Source of the DNA: Streptosporangium sandarakinum
GTDB lineage: Bacteria > Actinomycetota > Actinomycetes > Streptosporangiales > Streptosporangiaceae
DNA length: 64,000 nt
Assembly: GCF_013409935.1 (NCBI RefSeq)
Contig: NZ_JACCCO010000001.1
Span: 930,001-994,000, forward strand
Direction: 5' to 3'
Shown here: in pieces, positions 18,595 through 28,469 of the stretch
Position numbering within the stretch: position 1 is the stretch's first letter
Layout: every line of letters starts with the position of its first letter
Notes under the pieces: model-generated
The model's database searches: none
What the model saw: the letters and a program-made list of their open reading frames with translations, nothing else
What the model was told of the DNA's origin: nothing
Position numbers and translations under genes: made by a program

Positions 18595-19989
18595 ATGGCA
18601 GATCGTCACAGCGTGACCGGAGCCCACCCGCTCGACCCGGACGAGCGGCGCGTCCTCGAACGCGCCGAGACCGAGGGCATCGAACTGGTCCGCTTCCTGT
18701 ACGCCGACCACGGAGGCGTCATCCGCGGCAAGGCCGCCTCCCGCTCCCGGCTCGCCGAGCGGCTCGGCTCGGGCATCGGCCACACCGTGGCGATGATGGC
18801 GATGAACATGCTCGACCAGCTCCAGAAGGTCGAGCGCCTCGGCCCGGTCGGCGAGGTGCGCATCGTCCCCGACCCGGCCACCTTCGTCGCCCTCCCCTAC
18901 GCCCCCGGCGCCGCCGCCATGGTGTCGGACCTGCGCCGCCCCGACGGCTCCCCCTGGGAGGTCTGCCCGCGCACCTTCCTGCGAGAGGCGATCGACGCCC
19001 TGGCCGCCGAGGGCCACGCCCTGGTCGCCGCCTACGAGCCGGAGTTCACCCTCGGCCGCCGCGTGCCGCACCCCTCCGGCGGCCTCGACCGGCTGGTCCC
19101 CGCCGACGACAGCCTGTGCTACGCCACCCCCGGCTTCAACCAGGCCCACGACTACACGATGCGGCTGGTGCGCGCCCTGCAGGGCCAGGGGCTGCACGTC
19201 GAGCACTACCACCCCGAGCTGGGCCACGGCCAGCAGGAGCTGTCGATCCGCCACGCCCCCGCGCTGCGCGCCGCCGACAACCACGTGATCTACCGCGAGA
19301 CCGTCCGCGGCGTGGCCTCCGCCATGGGACTGTGGGCCTCCCTGGCCCCCAAGCCGCTGGCCGACCAGGCCGGCAACGGCGCCCACCTGCACCTTTCCCT
19401 GTGGGACCGGGACCTGCGGGTCAACGCCTTCGGTGACGTCGGCGACCGCTACGGCCTGTCGCCCCTCGCCTACCGCTTCATCGGCGGCCTCCTCGCCCAC
19501 CTGCCCGCCCTGACCGCGCTGACCTGCGGCTCGGTCAACGGCTTCCGGCGGCTGACGCCCGGGATGTGGTCGAGCGCCCACGTCTGCTACGGCATGGACA
19601 ACCGGGAGGCCGCGGTGCGGATCTGCTCCCCCGTGGGCGGCGACGCCGAGGCGGCGGCCAACCTGGAGTTCAAACCCTCCGACTCCTCTGCCAACCCCTA
19701 CCTGTCGCTGGGCGCCGTCATCCACGCCGGCCTGGACGGCATCCGCCGCGACCTCGACCCCGGCGACCCGGTCGACGTCGACCCCGCCACCCTCCCCGAG
19801 GGGAGCGTGCCCCGGCTGCCCACGACGCTCGCGGAGGCCCTGGACGCGCTGGAGGCCGACGAGCTCCTCATGAACGCCCTCGGCCCGCTGCGCGCCACGG
19901 CCTACCTGGCCGTCAAACGCTCCGAGGCCCGCGCCTTCGCCCTCCAGGACGCCGACTACGAACTCTTCCACCACTTCCGCGTCTTCTGA
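18595..19989 (+). CDS. Glutamine-synthetase-like ATP-dependent ligase
   Basis: 464 aa. It has the GS fold motifs: EPEFTL (metal-binding Glu), HPELGHGQQELSI, NGAHLHLSLW, and RLTPGMWSSAHVCYGMDNREAAVRI. The C-terminal Tyr adenylylation loop of GlnA is absent. It is therefore probably a gamma-glutamyl ligase for an amine rather than housekeeping GlnA; the amine is not evident. Start ATG 18595 is the first one consistent with the family length; the promoter/leader includes the tandem repeats. Confidence 0.88.
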   Translation: MADRHSVTGAHPLDPDERRVLERAETEGIELVRFLYADHGGVIRGKAASRSRLAERLGSGIGHTVAMMAMNMLDQLQKVERLGPVGEVRIVPDPATFVALPYAPGAAAMVSDLRRPDGSPWEVCPRTFLREAIDALAAEGHALVAAYEPEFTLGRRVPHPSGGLDRLVPADDSLCYATPGFNQAHDYTMRLVRALQGQGLHVEHYHPELGHGQQELSIRHAPALRAADNHVIYRETVRGVASAMGLWASLAPKPLADQAGNGAHLHLSLWDRDLRVNAFGDVGDRYGLSPLAYRFIGGLLAHLPALTALTCGSVNGFRRLTPGMWSSAHVCYGMDNREAAVRICSPVGGDAEAAANLEFKPSDSSANPYLSLGAVIHAGLDGIRRDLDPGDPVDVDPATLPEGSVPRLPTTLAEALDALEADELLMNALGPLRATAYLAVKRSEARAFALQDADYELFHHFRVF

Positions 19990-20215
19990 CCCGCCGGCCC
20001 CCTCTCCACGACGCACCGGCGGTGACCGCGGCCAGCCCTCCCCCGCCCGTCCCCGTAGTGGCCGCCCCGCTTCCGTTCGCCCGTTCCCGTGGCCGCCCCG
20101 TCCCCGCTCGCGGCGCGGCGGACGGCACCGTCCCGGTGGTTCGGGGCGGCGCTTTTCCGGGGTTTCGCGCCGTAATTCGCAGCGGATTGTCAGAAGGGGG
20201 GCGTATGGTGCGCGA

Positions 20216-21259
20216 ATGCACTCTCCGCAGTACCCCGGCCAGTCACCGCAGCCCGACCGGCCCGCACAGCCCGGTCAGTGGCCCGGACAGCAGCCGCAGC
20301 AGCCCGGACAGCAGCCCGGGCAGTGGACCAACGGACCCGGCGGGCCGGGTGGACCAGACGGACCGCAGCCGCACCGGCAGCCCGGCCAGTGGCCCGGCGC
20401 TCCCGGCCAGCCCGGACAGCCTGGACAGCTTGGGCCCGCGCAGCAGCCCGGCGGCCAATGGCCGGGACACGCCGATGGCCGGCCCGATGGTCAGTGGCCG
20501 GGACAGGGCGGCGGACAGGCCGGTGGACAACCCGGCGGGCAGTGGCCGGGACAGGGTGGCGGGCAGCCCGGCGGTCAGTGGCCTGGGCAGCAGCACCCGC
20601 AGCAGCCGTACGGCTCGCCGGCTCCGCCGTACGGCCCGCAGGGGCGGCACCCGTACCCGTCCCAGTCCCAGCAGCCGCAGATCCACCCGCCCCGGCAGGA
20701 CGGCCCGCAGGGCTGGCAGCACCCGCAGCCGAACCCGGCGGCGTGGGCGCCGCCGAGCTGGCAGCCCGGAGCGCAGCCTCCCAGGAAGGGCGGCGGCCGC
20801 AAGGTCGCGCTGCTCGCGGCCGGCGGCGTGCTGGTCCTGGCGGCCGCGATCGGCGGCGTGGTGGTCTTCACCGGCGACGACGACCCCGTGGCGGCCCGAC
20901 CGGCGGTGACCACCGTGCCGCGGGAGGAGCCGACGGGGCGGCCGCGGGCGACCGAGGAGCCTGAGCCCGACCCGAAGCCGACCTCGGAGCCGGAGTCCAG
21001 CTCGGGCGGCGGGCAGCAGGCGGAGAACGAGGAGATCTTCCTGACGACCGTGCGGCAGCGGCCCGCGCTGAAGCAGACCGACTCGGCCACGCTCCTGCGG
21101 CTCGGCCGGTCGATGTGCAAGGCCCTCGACGACGGCAGGAGCCTCACCGACGTCGCGACCGGCAACTCCGACCGCTATGGGCTGGAGACCTCGGCGTTCG
21201 TGACAGGCGCGGCCATCGTGGCGCTGTGCCCCCGCCACCGCAACCTGGTCCCGGGCTGA
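20216..21259 (+). CDS. Pro/Gln/Gly-repeat membrane protein with DUF732-like end
   Basis: 347 aa. Residues 1-190 are repeats of QWPGQ, GGQPGG and QQPG, predicted disordered and cytoplasmic. A membrane segment (VALLAAGGVLVLAAAIGGVVVF) follows at about 198-220, then a Pro/Glu spacer and a ~75-residue Cys-containing domain (SMCKALDDGRSLTDVATGN, VALCPRHRNLVPG) that resembles DUF732, a secreted mycobacterial-type helical domain. The repeats at DNA level span about 20.23-20.61 kb. Confidence 0.8.
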   Translation: MHSPQYPGQSPQPDRPAQPGQWPGQQPQQPGQQPGQWTNGPGGPGGPDGPQPHRQPGQWPGAPGQPGQPGQLGPAQQPGGQWPGHADGRPDGQWPGQGGGQAGGQPGGQWPGQGGGQPGGQWPGQQHPQQPYGSPAPPYGPQGRHPYPSQSQQPQIHPPRQDGPQGWQHPQPNPAAWAPPSWQPGAQPPRKGGGRKVALLAAGGVLVLAAAIGGVVVFTGDDDPVAARPAVTTVPREEPTGRPRATEEPEPDPKPTSEPESSSGGGQQAENEEIFLTTVRQRPALKQTDSATLLRLGRSMCKALDDGRSLTDVATGNSDRYGLETSAFVTGAAIVALCPRHRNLVPG

Positions 21260-21300
21260 GCCCCCGCCCTCCTGCCGGCCCCCGGACCGGACGGGCGGGA

Positions 21301-21316
21301 CCCGCTGGAAAGCGGG
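21301..21316 (+). terminator. Small hairpin after the repeat protein
   Basis: CCCGCT-GGAA-AGCGGG, a 6-bp stem with a GGAA tetraloop, 41 bases past the stop. Weak terminator candidate for the plus-strand gene. Confidence 0.4.
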
Positions 21317-21405
21317 AACGTGCGCCGATACCTCCGTGCGCCACGAATACCGATATGCCGGACACCGCGAAAACGGTCCCGCGCTTCCGGCGTGAGAAGC
21401 GATCC

Positions 21406-21429
21406 GGGGCCGCCCCTCGGGGCGGCCCC
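21406..21429 (-). terminator. Terminator of the his operon after hisF
   Basis: GGGGCCGCCCC-TC-GGGGCGGCCCC, an 11-bp perfect stem, 7 bases past the hisF stop on the minus strand. No U-tract. Confidence 0.65.
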
Positions 21430-21436
21430 GGCGGCC

Positions 21437-22207
21437 TCAGCGGACGGGGTGGCCCGCCGCGCGCAGGGTGTCCTTCACCTCGCCGATCTTGAGCTGGCCG
21501 AAGTGGAACACCGACGCCGCCAGGACCGCGTCGGCCCCGGCCTCCACCGCCGGCGGGAAGTCCGCCAGCTTCCCCGCGCCGCCGCTGGCGATCACCGGGA
21601 CCGACACGACCGCCCGCACCGCCCGGATCATCTCCAGGTCGTAGCCGTCGCGGGTGCCGTCGCCGTCCATGGAGTTGAGCAGGATCTCCCCCGCCCCCAG
21701 CTCCTCACCGCGCCGGGCCCACTCCACCGCGTCGATGCCCGTGCCGCGACGGCCGCCGTGCGTGGTCACCTCGAACCCGGACGGCGTCGGCGGCCCGTCC
21801 ACCACCCGGCGGGCGTCCACCGACAGCACCACGCACTGCGCGCCGTACCGCCGCGACGCCTCCGTCAGCAGCTCCGGCCGGGCGATGGCGGCGGTGTTCA
21901 GGCCCACCTTGTCCGCGCCGGCCCGCAGCAGCCGGTCGACGTCCTCCACCGAGCGCACCCCGCCGCCGACCGTCAGCGGGATGAACACCTGCTCGGCCGT
22001 ACGGCGCACCACGTCGTACATCGTCGAGCGGTCGGAGCTGGAGGCCGTGATGTCGAGGAACGTCAGCTCGTCGGCCCCCTCGGCGTCGTAGCGGCGGGCC
22101 AGCTCGACCGGGTCCCCGGCGTCGCGCAGGTTCTCGAAGTTGACGCCCTTGACCACCCGCCCGGCGTCCACGTCCAGGCAGGGGATCACTCGCACCGCGA
22201 CGGTCAT
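21437..22207 (-). CDS. hisF: Imidazole glycerol phosphate synthase cyclase subunit
   Basis: 256 aa TIM barrel. The start [20 protein letters not shown] holds the catalytic Asp of the cyclase; the second catalytic Asp is in [10 protein letters not shown]. It works with HisH (24.0-24.6 kb) to make IGP and AICAR. ATG 22207 sits one base after the stop of the RidA-like gene; its ribosome-binding site GGAG is inside that gene's last codons. Confidence 0.97.
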   Translation of the reverse strand: MTVAVRVIPCLDVDAGRVVKGVNFENLRDAGDPVELARRYDAEGADELTFLDITASSSDRSTMYDVVRRTAEQVFIPLTVGGGVRSVEDVDRLLRAGADKVGLNTAAIARPELLTEASRRYGAQCVVLSVDARRVVDGPPTPSGFEVTTHGGRRGTGIDAVEWARRGEELGAGEILLNSMDGDGTRDGYDLEMIRAVRAVVSVPVIASGGAGKLADFPPAVEAGADAVLAASVFHFGQLKIGEVKDTLRAAGHPVR

Positions 22208-22208
22208 C

Positions 22209-22661
22209 TCAATCTCCTTGTATCACGCGGGCGCTCGTCACGGGCGCCTCGCGGTAGGCGTCGACCTCCACCTCGACCAGCATGCGCGGGTCGATCAGAC
22301 CCGCCACCCGCACCCCGGTGCAGGCGGGCCGCACGCCGCCGAACAGCTCGGCGTGCGCCCGGCCGACCTCGTCGTAGTGGTCGTCGTCGACCACGAAGTA
22401 GCGGACCCGCACCACGTCGCGGTGCGACAGGCCCGCCTGCTCGATCGCGTCGAGCGCGACGCCGAAGGCGGTCAGCGACTGCCGGTAGGCGTCGCCGACG
22501 TGCCGCACCTCGCCCTCGACGGCGGCCGTGCAGCCCGAGACGATCACCCACGGCCCGGCCACCACCGCGCGGGCGTAGCCGTACCGTTCCTCCCAGACGC
22601 CGCCGCTGAACACCCGCGTGCCCGAGCGGCGGCTCGTCGTGTGCCCCCCGATGTGCCGCAT
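22209..22661 (-). CDS. RidA-family protein in the his operon
   Basis: 150 aa, the size of single-domain Rid proteins. Motifs [21 protein letters not shown] near the start, [19 protein letters not shown], and the C-terminal Arg-containing [22 protein letters not shown] are family-typical; the second holds an Arg. RidA proteins destroy reactive enamines/imines from PLP enzymes, which could matter for HisC; this is inference. ATG 22661 follows the priA stop by two bases and hisF follows by one base. Confidence 0.88.
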   Translation of the reverse strand: MRHIGGHTTSRRSGTRVFSGGVWEERYGYARAVVAGPWVIVSGCTAAVEGEVRHVGDAYRQSLTAFGVALDAIEQAGLSHRDVVRVRYFVVDDDHYDEVGRAHAELFGGVRPACTGVRVAGLIDPRMLVEVEVDAYREAPVTSARVIQGD

Positions 22662-22663
22662 CG

Positions 22664-23386
22664 TCAGGATCTCACCGCCGCCAGCGCGTCCTCCAGGGTG
22701 AACGCCTGCGCGTACAGGGCCTTGCCCACGATCGCGCCCTCGACGCCGATCGGCGTCAGCGCGGCCAGGGCCCGCAGGTCGTCCAGCGACGACACGCCGC
22801 CGCTGGCCACCACCGGCCTGTCGGTGCGGGCGCAGATCTCCCGCAGCAGGTCGAGGTTGGGGCCGCGCAGCGTGCCGTCCTTGGTCACGTCGGTCACCAC
22901 GTAGCGGGGGCAGCCGTCGGCCTCCAGGCGCTCCAGCACCTCCCACAGGTCGCCGCCCTCCTTGGTCCAGCCCCGGCCGGCCAGGGTGGTGCCCCGGACG
23001 TCGAGGCCGACCGCGATCCGCTCGCCGTAGCGGGCGATGGCCTTGGCGCACCAGGTGGGGTTCTCCAGGGCGGCGGTGCCGATGTTCACCCGGCGGCAGC
23101 CGGTGGCCAGCGCGGCCTCCAGGGAGGCGTCGTCGCGGATGCCGCCGGACAGCTCGACCTTGACGTCGAGCGCGCCCACGACGGTGGCGACCAGCTCACG
23201 GTTGGAGCCCCGGCCGAAAGCGGCGTCCAGATCGACCAGATGGACCCACTCCGCGCCGGCCTCCTGCCAGGCGAGCGCCGCCGAGAGGGGGTCGCCATAG
23301 GAGGTCTCGGTGCCCGCCTCCCCCTGGACCAGGCGGACCGCCTGCCCGTCTGCGACGTCCACGGCGGGCAGCAACTCTAGCGACAT
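22664..23386 (-). CDS. priA: Bifunctional HisA/TrpF isomerase PriA
   Basis: 240 aa, (beta-alpha)8 barrel. The N-terminal [19 protein letters not shown] (catalytic Asp in AVDV) and [16 protein letters not shown] (second Asp) match actinobacterial HisA/PriA. In Actinobacteria lacking trpF this enzyme isomerises both ProFAR and PRA; no separate trpF is seen with trpCBA, so dual activity is expected. ATG 23386 ([11 protein letters not shown]) is chosen over the upstream start because the RBS GGAGGTCC lies just before it. Confidence 0.93.
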   Translation of the reverse strand: MSLELLPAVDVADGQAVRLVQGEAGTETSYGDPLSAALAWQEAGAEWVHLVDLDAAFGRGSNRELVATVVGALDVKVELSGGIRDDASLEAALATGCRRVNIGTAALENPTWCAKAIARYGERIAVGLDVRGTTLAGRGWTKEGGDLWEVLERLEADGCPRYVVTDVTKDGTLRGPNLDLLREICARTDRPVVASGGVSSLDDLRALAALTPIGVEGAIVGKALYAQAFTLEDALAAVRS

Positions 23387-23390
23387 CTGA

Positions 23391-23732
23391 TCAGGACCTC
23401 CGGTCGAAGACAAGGATGACGAAAAGCGGCGCGAACAGCGCCGAGAGCACCAGCACGCCCAGCCGCGCGGCCCACGAGGACCACAGCAGCCAGGCGATCA
23501 CCTGCACGACGAGGAACAGGACCGCGACCACGCCGTTCTGCGCCCGGCGACGGCGGGCCCGGATGCCGCCCTGCGCGGCGATCCGGACGGGCCTGCGGCG
23601 CAGCGGGGCGGTGACCCTGCCGATCCGCCGGCGCCGCCGGGCCAGCCGGGCCTCCCGCTCCGCGCGGAGCGTCGCCTGGCGGGCCTGCTCGGCCTCCCGC
23701 TCGGCCCTGCGCCGGGCGCGTTCCCTGCTCAC
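23391..23732 (-). CDS. Arg-rich small membrane protein between hisH and priA
   Basis: 113 aa from GTG 23732 ([16 protein letters not shown]). The first ~65 residues are a highly charged Arg/Glu helix, probably coiled coil, and the end has two hydrophobic segments ([36 protein letters not shown]). A similar protein stands between hisH and priA in other actinomycetes, to my recollection; function unknown. Its stop is 4 bases before the priA start. Confidence 0.75.
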   Translation of the reverse strand: MSRERARRRAEREAEQARQATLRAEREARLARRRRRIGRVTAPLRRRPVRIAAQGGIRARRRRAQNGVVAVLFLVVQVIAWLLWSSWAARLGVLVLSALFAPLFVILVFDRRS

Positions 23733-23929
23733 CGCGGCCCGCCCCGGTCCACCGGCCCCGCAGCGGGGCCCGGGGACCACGCGGAAGACCGCGAGGACCG
23801 CACGGGAGGCCGCGGGAGCCGTACGGAACCGGGAGTGATCGGCCGCGACTCACCGTGACCGACCCTACCCGCGGCCACCGGCCGCCCACAGCGGTTCGCG
23901 GCGGACACCCGCCTCGCCTGCCCGGCCGC

Positions 23930-24568
23930 TCACCCGAGGCCGCCGAGCCAGTTGGCCAGCAGCTGGGCGCCGGCGTCGCCGGACTTCTCCGGGTGGAACT
24001 GGGTCGCCGACAGCGGGCCGTTCTCCACCGCCGCGACGAACGGCGTGCCGTGCTCGGCCCAGGTGACCAGGGGCGGGGTGAAGCCGTCGCCCACCGGCAT
24101 GTCCCAGGACCGCACGCCGTAGGAGTGGACGAAGTAGAACCGGGTGCCGGGGTCCATCCCGGCGAACAGCACGCTGCCCTCCGGCACCGCGACCGTGTTC
24201 CACCCCATGTGCGGCAGGACCGGCGCCTCAAGGCGCTCGACCGTGCCCGGCCACTCGCCGCAGCCCTCGGTGACCACCCCGTGCTCGACGCCCGTGCCGA
24301 ACAGGATCTGCATGCCGACGCAGATGCCCAGCACCGGCCGGCCCGCGGCCAGCCGCCGGTCGATGATCTGGTCGCCCCGCACCCCGCGCAGCCCCGCCAT
24401 GCAGGCGGCGAACGCGCCGACGCCCGGGACGACGAGGCCGTCGGCCTCCATCGCCGCGGTGTAGTCGGACGTCACCGTCACCTCGGCGCCGACGCGGGCC
24501 AGCGCCCGCTCGGCCGAACGCAGGTTGCCCGATCCGTAGTCCAGGACCGTTACCTTCTTCACCACCAC
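23930..24568 (-). CDS. hisH: Imidazole glycerol phosphate synthase glutaminase subunit
   Basis: 212 aa class I glutamine amidotransferase. The nucleophile Cys is in [11 protein letters not shown] (about residue 83), with the His/Glu pair in TQFHPEKSG near the C-terminus. It feeds ammonia to HisF. The start GTG 24568 overlaps the stop of the 51-aa membrane gene by 10 bases; a second GTG three bases further is possible. Confidence 0.96.
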   Translation of the reverse strand: MVVKKVTVLDYGSGNLRSAERALARVGAEVTVTSDYTAAMEADGLVVPGVGAFAACMAGLRGVRGDQIIDRRLAAGRPVLGICVGMQILFGTGVEHGVVTEGCGEWPGTVERLEAPVLPHMGWNTVAVPEGSVLFAGMDPGTRFYFVHSYGVRSWDMPVGDGFTPPLVTWAEHGTPFVAAVENGPLSATQFHPEKSGDAGAQLLANWLGGLG

Positions 24569-24714
24569 AGCACCGCCGCCGTCGTCGCCATCGCCGCCAG
24601 GACGGCCAGCAGCAGCGCGCCCTTCTTCAGCCCCTGCTTGTAGAACGAGACGATCCCGCCGACCAGGAACAGCGCCACGAAGGCCATGGCGACGGCCGTC
24701 CAGTTGTCGCTCAC
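24559..24714 (-). CDS. 51-aa membrane protein between hisB and hisH
   Basis: Two hydrophobic segments ([19 protein letters not shown] and [19 protein letters not shown]) flank KQGLKKG. GTG 24714 has GGGAGGG three bases upstream; a longer frame to 24759 has no ribosome-binding site. The protein ends in two Trp codons and its stop overlaps the hisH start, so it is translated with hisH. Function unknown. Confidence 0.7.
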   Translation of the reverse strand: MSDNWTAVAMAFVALFLVGGIVSFYKQGLKKGALLLAVLAAMATTAAVLWW

Positions 24715-24748
24715 GAGCCCTCCCCCGCGCCCGCGGGGCCCGCGAGGG

Positions 24749-25366
24749 TCACAGGACACCCTTGGTGCTCGGCACCCCGCTGGCGCGCGGGTCGAACTCC
24801 GACGCCTCGCGCAGCGCCCGGGCCAGCGCCTTGAACTGCGCCTCCACGATGTGGTGGGCGTTGCGGCCGTAGGGGACGTGGACGTGCAGGCAGATCGCGG
24901 CCTGCGCGACGAACGACTCCAGGATGTGCCGGGTCATCGTCGTGTCGTAGTCGGGGCCGATCATCGGGGCCATGCCCGCGGGCTCGGTGTGCACGAGGTA
25001 CGGGCGCCCCGACAGGTCGACCGTGACCTGCGCCAGCGCCTCGTCCAGCGGGCACGACGCGCTGCCGAACCGCCGGATGCCCGACTTGTCGCCCAGGGCC
25101 TCGCGGAACGCCACGCCCAGCGCGATCGAGGTGTCCTCGATCGTGTGATGGGAGTCGATGTGCAGGTCGCCCTCGGTCTTCACGATCAGGTCGAACAGGC
25201 CGTGCTTGCCGAGCTGGTTCAGCATGTGGTCGTAGAACCCCACGCCCGTGGACACCTCGACCTGCCCGGTGCCGTCCAGGTTGACCTCCACCAGCACCGA
25301 GGTCTCCTTGGTGCCGCGCTCCACCCGGCCGCGGCGCTCCGGGACGTCTCCGGCGGGACTGCTCAC
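24749..25366 (-). CDS. hisB: Imidazoleglycerol-phosphate dehydratase
   Basis: 205 aa, single-function HisB. Manganese-binding motifs [24 protein letters not shown] and [13 protein letters not shown] are intact; [16 protein letters not shown] also fits. GTG 25366 overlaps the hisC stop (GTGA), fixing the start. Dehydrates IGP to imidazole-acetol phosphate. Confidence 0.97.
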   Translation of the reverse strand: MSSPAGDVPERRGRVERGTKETSVLVEVNLDGTGQVEVSTGVGFYDHMLNQLGKHGLFDLIVKTEGDLHIDSHHTIEDTSIALGVAFREALGDKSGIRRFGSASCPLDEALAQVTVDLSGRPYLVHTEPAGMAPMIGPDYDTTMTRHILESFVAQAAICLHVHVPYGRNAHHIVEAQFKALARALREASEFDPRASGVPSTKGVL

Positions 25367-26433
25367 AGGATCTCCTCCAGGGCGGCGCGGAACGCCGCCA
25401 TCTCCTCGCTCGTACCGATCGAAACCCGCAGCCACCCGGGCGGGCCCACCTCCCGGATCAGCACCCCCCGGTCCAGGAGGGCCTGCCAGACCGCGTGACG
25501 GTCGTCGAACCCGCCGAACAACACGAAGTTGGCGTCCGAGTCGGCGACCGCGAGACCCCTGCCGCGCAGCCACGTCACCGTGGCGTCGCGCTCGGCCCGC
25601 AGCGCGTCGACCGTGCCGAGCAGCTCGCGGCCGTGGGACAGCGCCACCCGCGCCGCCGTCTGGGTGAGCGTCGACAGGTGGTACGGCAGGCGCACCAGCA
25701 GCAGCGCCTCGATCACCGCCGGGTCGGCCGCGAGGTAACCCAGCCGGGTCCCCGCCATCGCGAACGCCTTCGACATCGTCCGCGTGACGATGAGCCTGGG
25801 GTGGTCCGGCAGCAGGGTCAGCGCCGACGGGGTGCCGGTCCGGGCGAACTCGAAGTACGCCTCGTCCACCACCACCATGCCCGGCGCCGCCCGCACGATC
25901 CGCGCGACCACCTCCGGGTCCAGCGCGGTGCCGGTCGGGTTGTTCGGCGAGGTCAGGAACACGATGGCGGGCCGGTGCTCCTCGATCGCCGCCACGGCCT
26001 TGTCCGGGTCGATCCCGAAGTCGTCCTCGCGCGCCGCCGGGACCCACTCGGTCGAGGCGCCCAGGGACAGGAGCCGGTGCATCGAGTAGGAGGGCTCGAA
26101 GCCCATCGCGGTACGGCCCGGCCCGCCGAAGGCCAGCAGGATCTGCTGGATCACCTCGTTGGAGCCGTTGGCCGCCCACACCCGCTCACCGGTCAGGCCG
26201 TGCCCGAGATAGGCGGCCAGGTCCGCGCGCAGCGCCGTCGCGTCGCGGTCGGGGTAGCGGTTGAGCTCACCCGCGCCGCGCCGTACCGCCTCGGCCAGGT
26301 CGGCGACCAGCGCCTCCGACGGGCCGTAGGGGTTCTCGTTGGTGTTGAGCCGGACCGGGACGTCGATCTGCGGGGCGCCGTACGGCGACATCCCCCGCAG
26401 GTCGTCGCGGATCGGCAGGTCTTCGAGCCTCAT
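25363..26433 (-). CDS. hisC: Histidinol-phosphate aminotransferase
   Basis: 356 aa PLP aminotransferase of fold type I. Substrate-binding [10 protein letters not shown] near residue 30, [25 protein letters not shown], and the PLP lysine in [17 protein letters not shown] are all present. Start ATG 26433 overlaps the hisD stop (ATGA). Confidence 0.96.
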   Translation of the reverse strand: MRLEDLPIRDDLRGMSPYGAPQIDVPVRLNTNENPYGPSEALVADLAEAVRRGAGELNRYPDRDATALRADLAAYLGHGLTGERVWAANGSNEVIQQILLAFGGPGRTAMGFEPSYSMHRLLSLGASTEWVPAAREDDFGIDPDKAVAAIEEHRPAIVFLTSPNNPTGTALDPEVVARIVRAAPGMVVVDEAYFEFARTGTPSALTLLPDHPRLIVTRTMSKAFAMAGTRLGYLAADPAVIEALLLVRLPYHLSTLTQTAARVALSHGRELLGTVDALRAERDATVTWLRGRGLAVADSDANFVLFGGFDDRHAVWQALLDRGVLIREVGPPGWLRVSIGTSEEMAAFRAALEEIL

Positions 26434-27737
26434 GAGGGGATCTCCCAGTCGAACCGGGCACGGACCGCCGCGCCGTGCGCGGGGAGGTCCTCGGCGTCGG
26501 CCAGCACGCACACGTGCGCGGCGGACTCGGCGAGGGCCTCGCGGCTGTAGTCCACGACGTGGATGCCGCGCAGGAAGGTCTGCACCGACAGGCCCGACGA
26601 GTGGCAGGCGCAGCCGCCGGTGGGCAGCACGTGGTTGGACCCGGCGAGGTAGTCGCCGAGCGAGACCGGGGCGTAGGGGCCGATGAAGATCGCACCGGCG
26701 TTGCGGACCCGCGCGGCCAGCGCCGCGGCGTCGGCGGTCTGGATCTCCAGGTGCTCGGCGGCGTAGGCGTCCACCACCCGCAGGCCCGCCTCCATGTCGT
26801 CCACCAGGAGGATCCCCGACTGCCGGCCCGCCAGCGCCTCGGTGATCCGCTCGGAGTGCTTGGTCGCGGCGACCTGCCGGGGCAGCTCGCGCTCCACCGC
26901 GTCGGCCAGCTCCGCCGAGTCGGTGACCAGCACCGCCGCGGCGATCGTGTCGTGCTCGGCCTGGCTGATCAGGTCGGCCGCGACGTGCACCGGGTCGGCC
27001 GTGCGGTCGGCCAGGATCGCGATCTCGGTGGGCCCGGCCTCGGAGTCGATGCCGATGCGGCCCTTGAGCAGCCGCTTGGCCGCCGCCACCCAGATGTTGC
27101 CCGGACCGGTGACCATGGTGGCCGGCCGGCACTCCTCGGTGCCGTAGGCGAACATCGCCACCGCCTGCGCGCCGCCCACGGCGTACACCTCGTCCACCCC
27201 GAGCAGCGCGCACGCGGCCAGGATCGTGGGGTGCGGCAGCCCGCCGAACTCCCGCTGCGCGGGCGAGGTGACCGCCAGCGAGGCCACCCCGGCCTCCTGC
27301 GCGGGCACCACGTTCATCACCACGCTGGAGGGGTACACCGCCCGGCCGCCCGGTACGTAGAGGCCCACGCGGTCGACCGGCACCCAGCGCTCGGTCACCG
27401 TGCCGCCGGGCACCACCCGCGTGGTGACGTCGGAGCGCCGCTGGTCGCGGTGGACCAGCCGGGCGCGGCGGATCGACTCCTCCAGCGCCTGGCGGACCCG
27501 CGGGTCCAGCGACTCCAGCGCGGCGGCGATCGCCTCTGCCGGGACACGGGTGGACGTGAGCTCGACGCCGTCGAACCTCGCGGTCAGCTCCCGCACCGCC
27601 TCGGCCCCGCGATGATGCACGTCCTCGCAGATCGGCCGCACCTTCTCCAGGGCGGCTTCGACGTCGAGCTCGGCACGGGGCAGCACGTCTCGCAGGTCCT
27701 CCGGGAGGACTCCGCGCAGGTCGGTACGGGAAATCAC
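26430..27737 (-). CDS. hisD: Histidinol dehydrogenase
   Basis: 435 aa, full length. Two-step NAD-dependent oxidation of histidinol to histidine. The signature region with [15 protein letters not shown] and the later [18 protein letters not shown] (zinc/substrate ligands) is intact. First gene of the minus-strand his operon hisD-C-B-(TM)-H-(TM)-priA-ridA-hisF; its upstream gap is shared with ybaK. Confidence 0.97.
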   Translation of the reverse strand: MISRTDLRGVLPEDLRDVLPRAELDVEAALEKVRPICEDVHHRGAEAVRELTARFDGVELTSTRVPAEAIAAALESLDPRVRQALEESIRRARLVHRDQRRSDVTTRVVPGGTVTERWVPVDRVGLYVPGGRAVYPSSVVMNVVPAQEAGVASLAVTSPAQREFGGLPHPTILAACALLGVDEVYAVGGAQAVAMFAYGTEECRPATMVTGPGNIWVAAAKRLLKGRIGIDSEAGPTEIAILADRTADPVHVAADLISQAEHDTIAAAVLVTDSAELADAVERELPRQVAATKHSERITEALAGRQSGILLVDDMEAGLRVVDAYAAEHLEIQTADAAALAARVRNAGAIFIGPYAPVSLGDYLAGSNHVLPTGGCACHSSGLSVQTFLRGIHVVDYSREALAESAAHVCVLADAEDLPAHGAAVRARFDWEIPS

Positions 27738-27790
27738 CCGTCCAGTCTACGGATGCCCGCCACCGGCCGGGGTTCCGTCCGGCATCCGGA

Positions 27791-27828
27791 CATCGCCTTT
27801 ACGATGTAGATTTCTAGCAGACACTAGA
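27791..27828. promoter_or_regulatory. Two short inverted repeats in the hisD/ybaK divergent gap
   Basis: CATCG-N6-CGATG (27791-27806) and TCTAG-N6-CTAGA (27813-27828), 5-bp arms each with a 6-base spacer, in a patch that is A/T-rich for this genome. Divergent promoters probably lie here; TAGACT (27825-27830) could be a -10 box for the GTG at 27837. Possible operators; not shown. Confidence 0.4.
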
Positions 27829-27836
27829 CTCCGCCC

Positions 27837-28337
27837 GTGAGCAAGAGCAGGAGCAAGGGCGGCCAGGGCACCCCGGCGACGATCACGCTGGCCAAGGCGG
27901 GGATCGGCTTCACCCTCCACCCCTACGATCACGACGCGAACGCCCAGGCCTACGGCGAGGAGGCGGCCGACGCGCTCGGCGTGCCGTACGAGCGGATCTT
28001 CAAGACGCTCGTGGCCGAGGTCGAGGGCGGCCTGGCGGTCGCGGTGGTGCCGGTGGCGGGCAAACTCGACCTCAAGGCGTTCGCCGCGGCGCTGGGGAGC
28101 AAGCGGGCCGCGATGGCCGACGCCGCCAAGGTCGAGCGCGTCACCGGCTACGTCGTGGGCGGGATCAGCCCGCTGGGCCAGCGCAGGCCGCTGCCGACGG
28201 TGGTCGACGACTCGGCCCTGGGCTTCGAGACGATCTACTTCTCGGCCGGGCGGCGCGGGCTGCAGATCGAGACGGCCCCCGCGGAGCTGGTCCGCCTGAC
28301 CAAGGCGGTCACCGCGCCCATCGGCAAGACGGGCTGA
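27837..28337 (+). CDS. ybaK: Cys-tRNA(Pro)/Cys-tRNA deacylase YbaK
   Basis: 166 aa, standard for YbaK/EbsC. The catalytic Lys is in RIFKTLVAEVEG (about residue 60), followed by VVPVAGKLDLKA and VGGISPLGQRRPLPTVVDDSA, both family hallmarks. It hydrolyses mischarged Cys-tRNA(Pro) and related tRNAs. Start GTG 27837; the mRNA may be nearly leaderless since a -10-like TAGACT is 6 bases away. Confidence 0.92.
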   Translation: MSKSRSKGGQGTPATITLAKAGIGFTLHPYDHDANAQAYGEEAADALGVPYERIFKTLVAEVEGGLAVAVVPVAGKLDLKAFAAALGSKRAAMADAAKVERVTGYVVGGISPLGQRRPLPTVVDDSALGFETIYFSAGRRGLQIETAPAELVRLTKAVTAPIGKTG

Positions 28338-28469
28338 CCCGGACGGCCGCCGCGCCCACCGGCGAGACGGGCTGACGCCCGGTCCCGCGCGTTGTCGAGG
28401 GTTGCCGGTGCCCTCGGCGGTCCCCCCGGGCCAGACTCCGGGCGGGACCGCACACGATCGGGGGAGACA

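Noticed and set aside
18595..19989. Housekeeping glutamine synthetase GlnA
   Set aside because: The adenylylation loop Tyr and the usual GlnA N-terminal domain motifs are not visible; a GS-like ligase is preferred.
20230..20610. Regular short repeats that might be a CRISPR array
   Set aside because: They are in-frame codon repeats of QWPGQ/GGQPGG inside a coding region, with no unique spacers.
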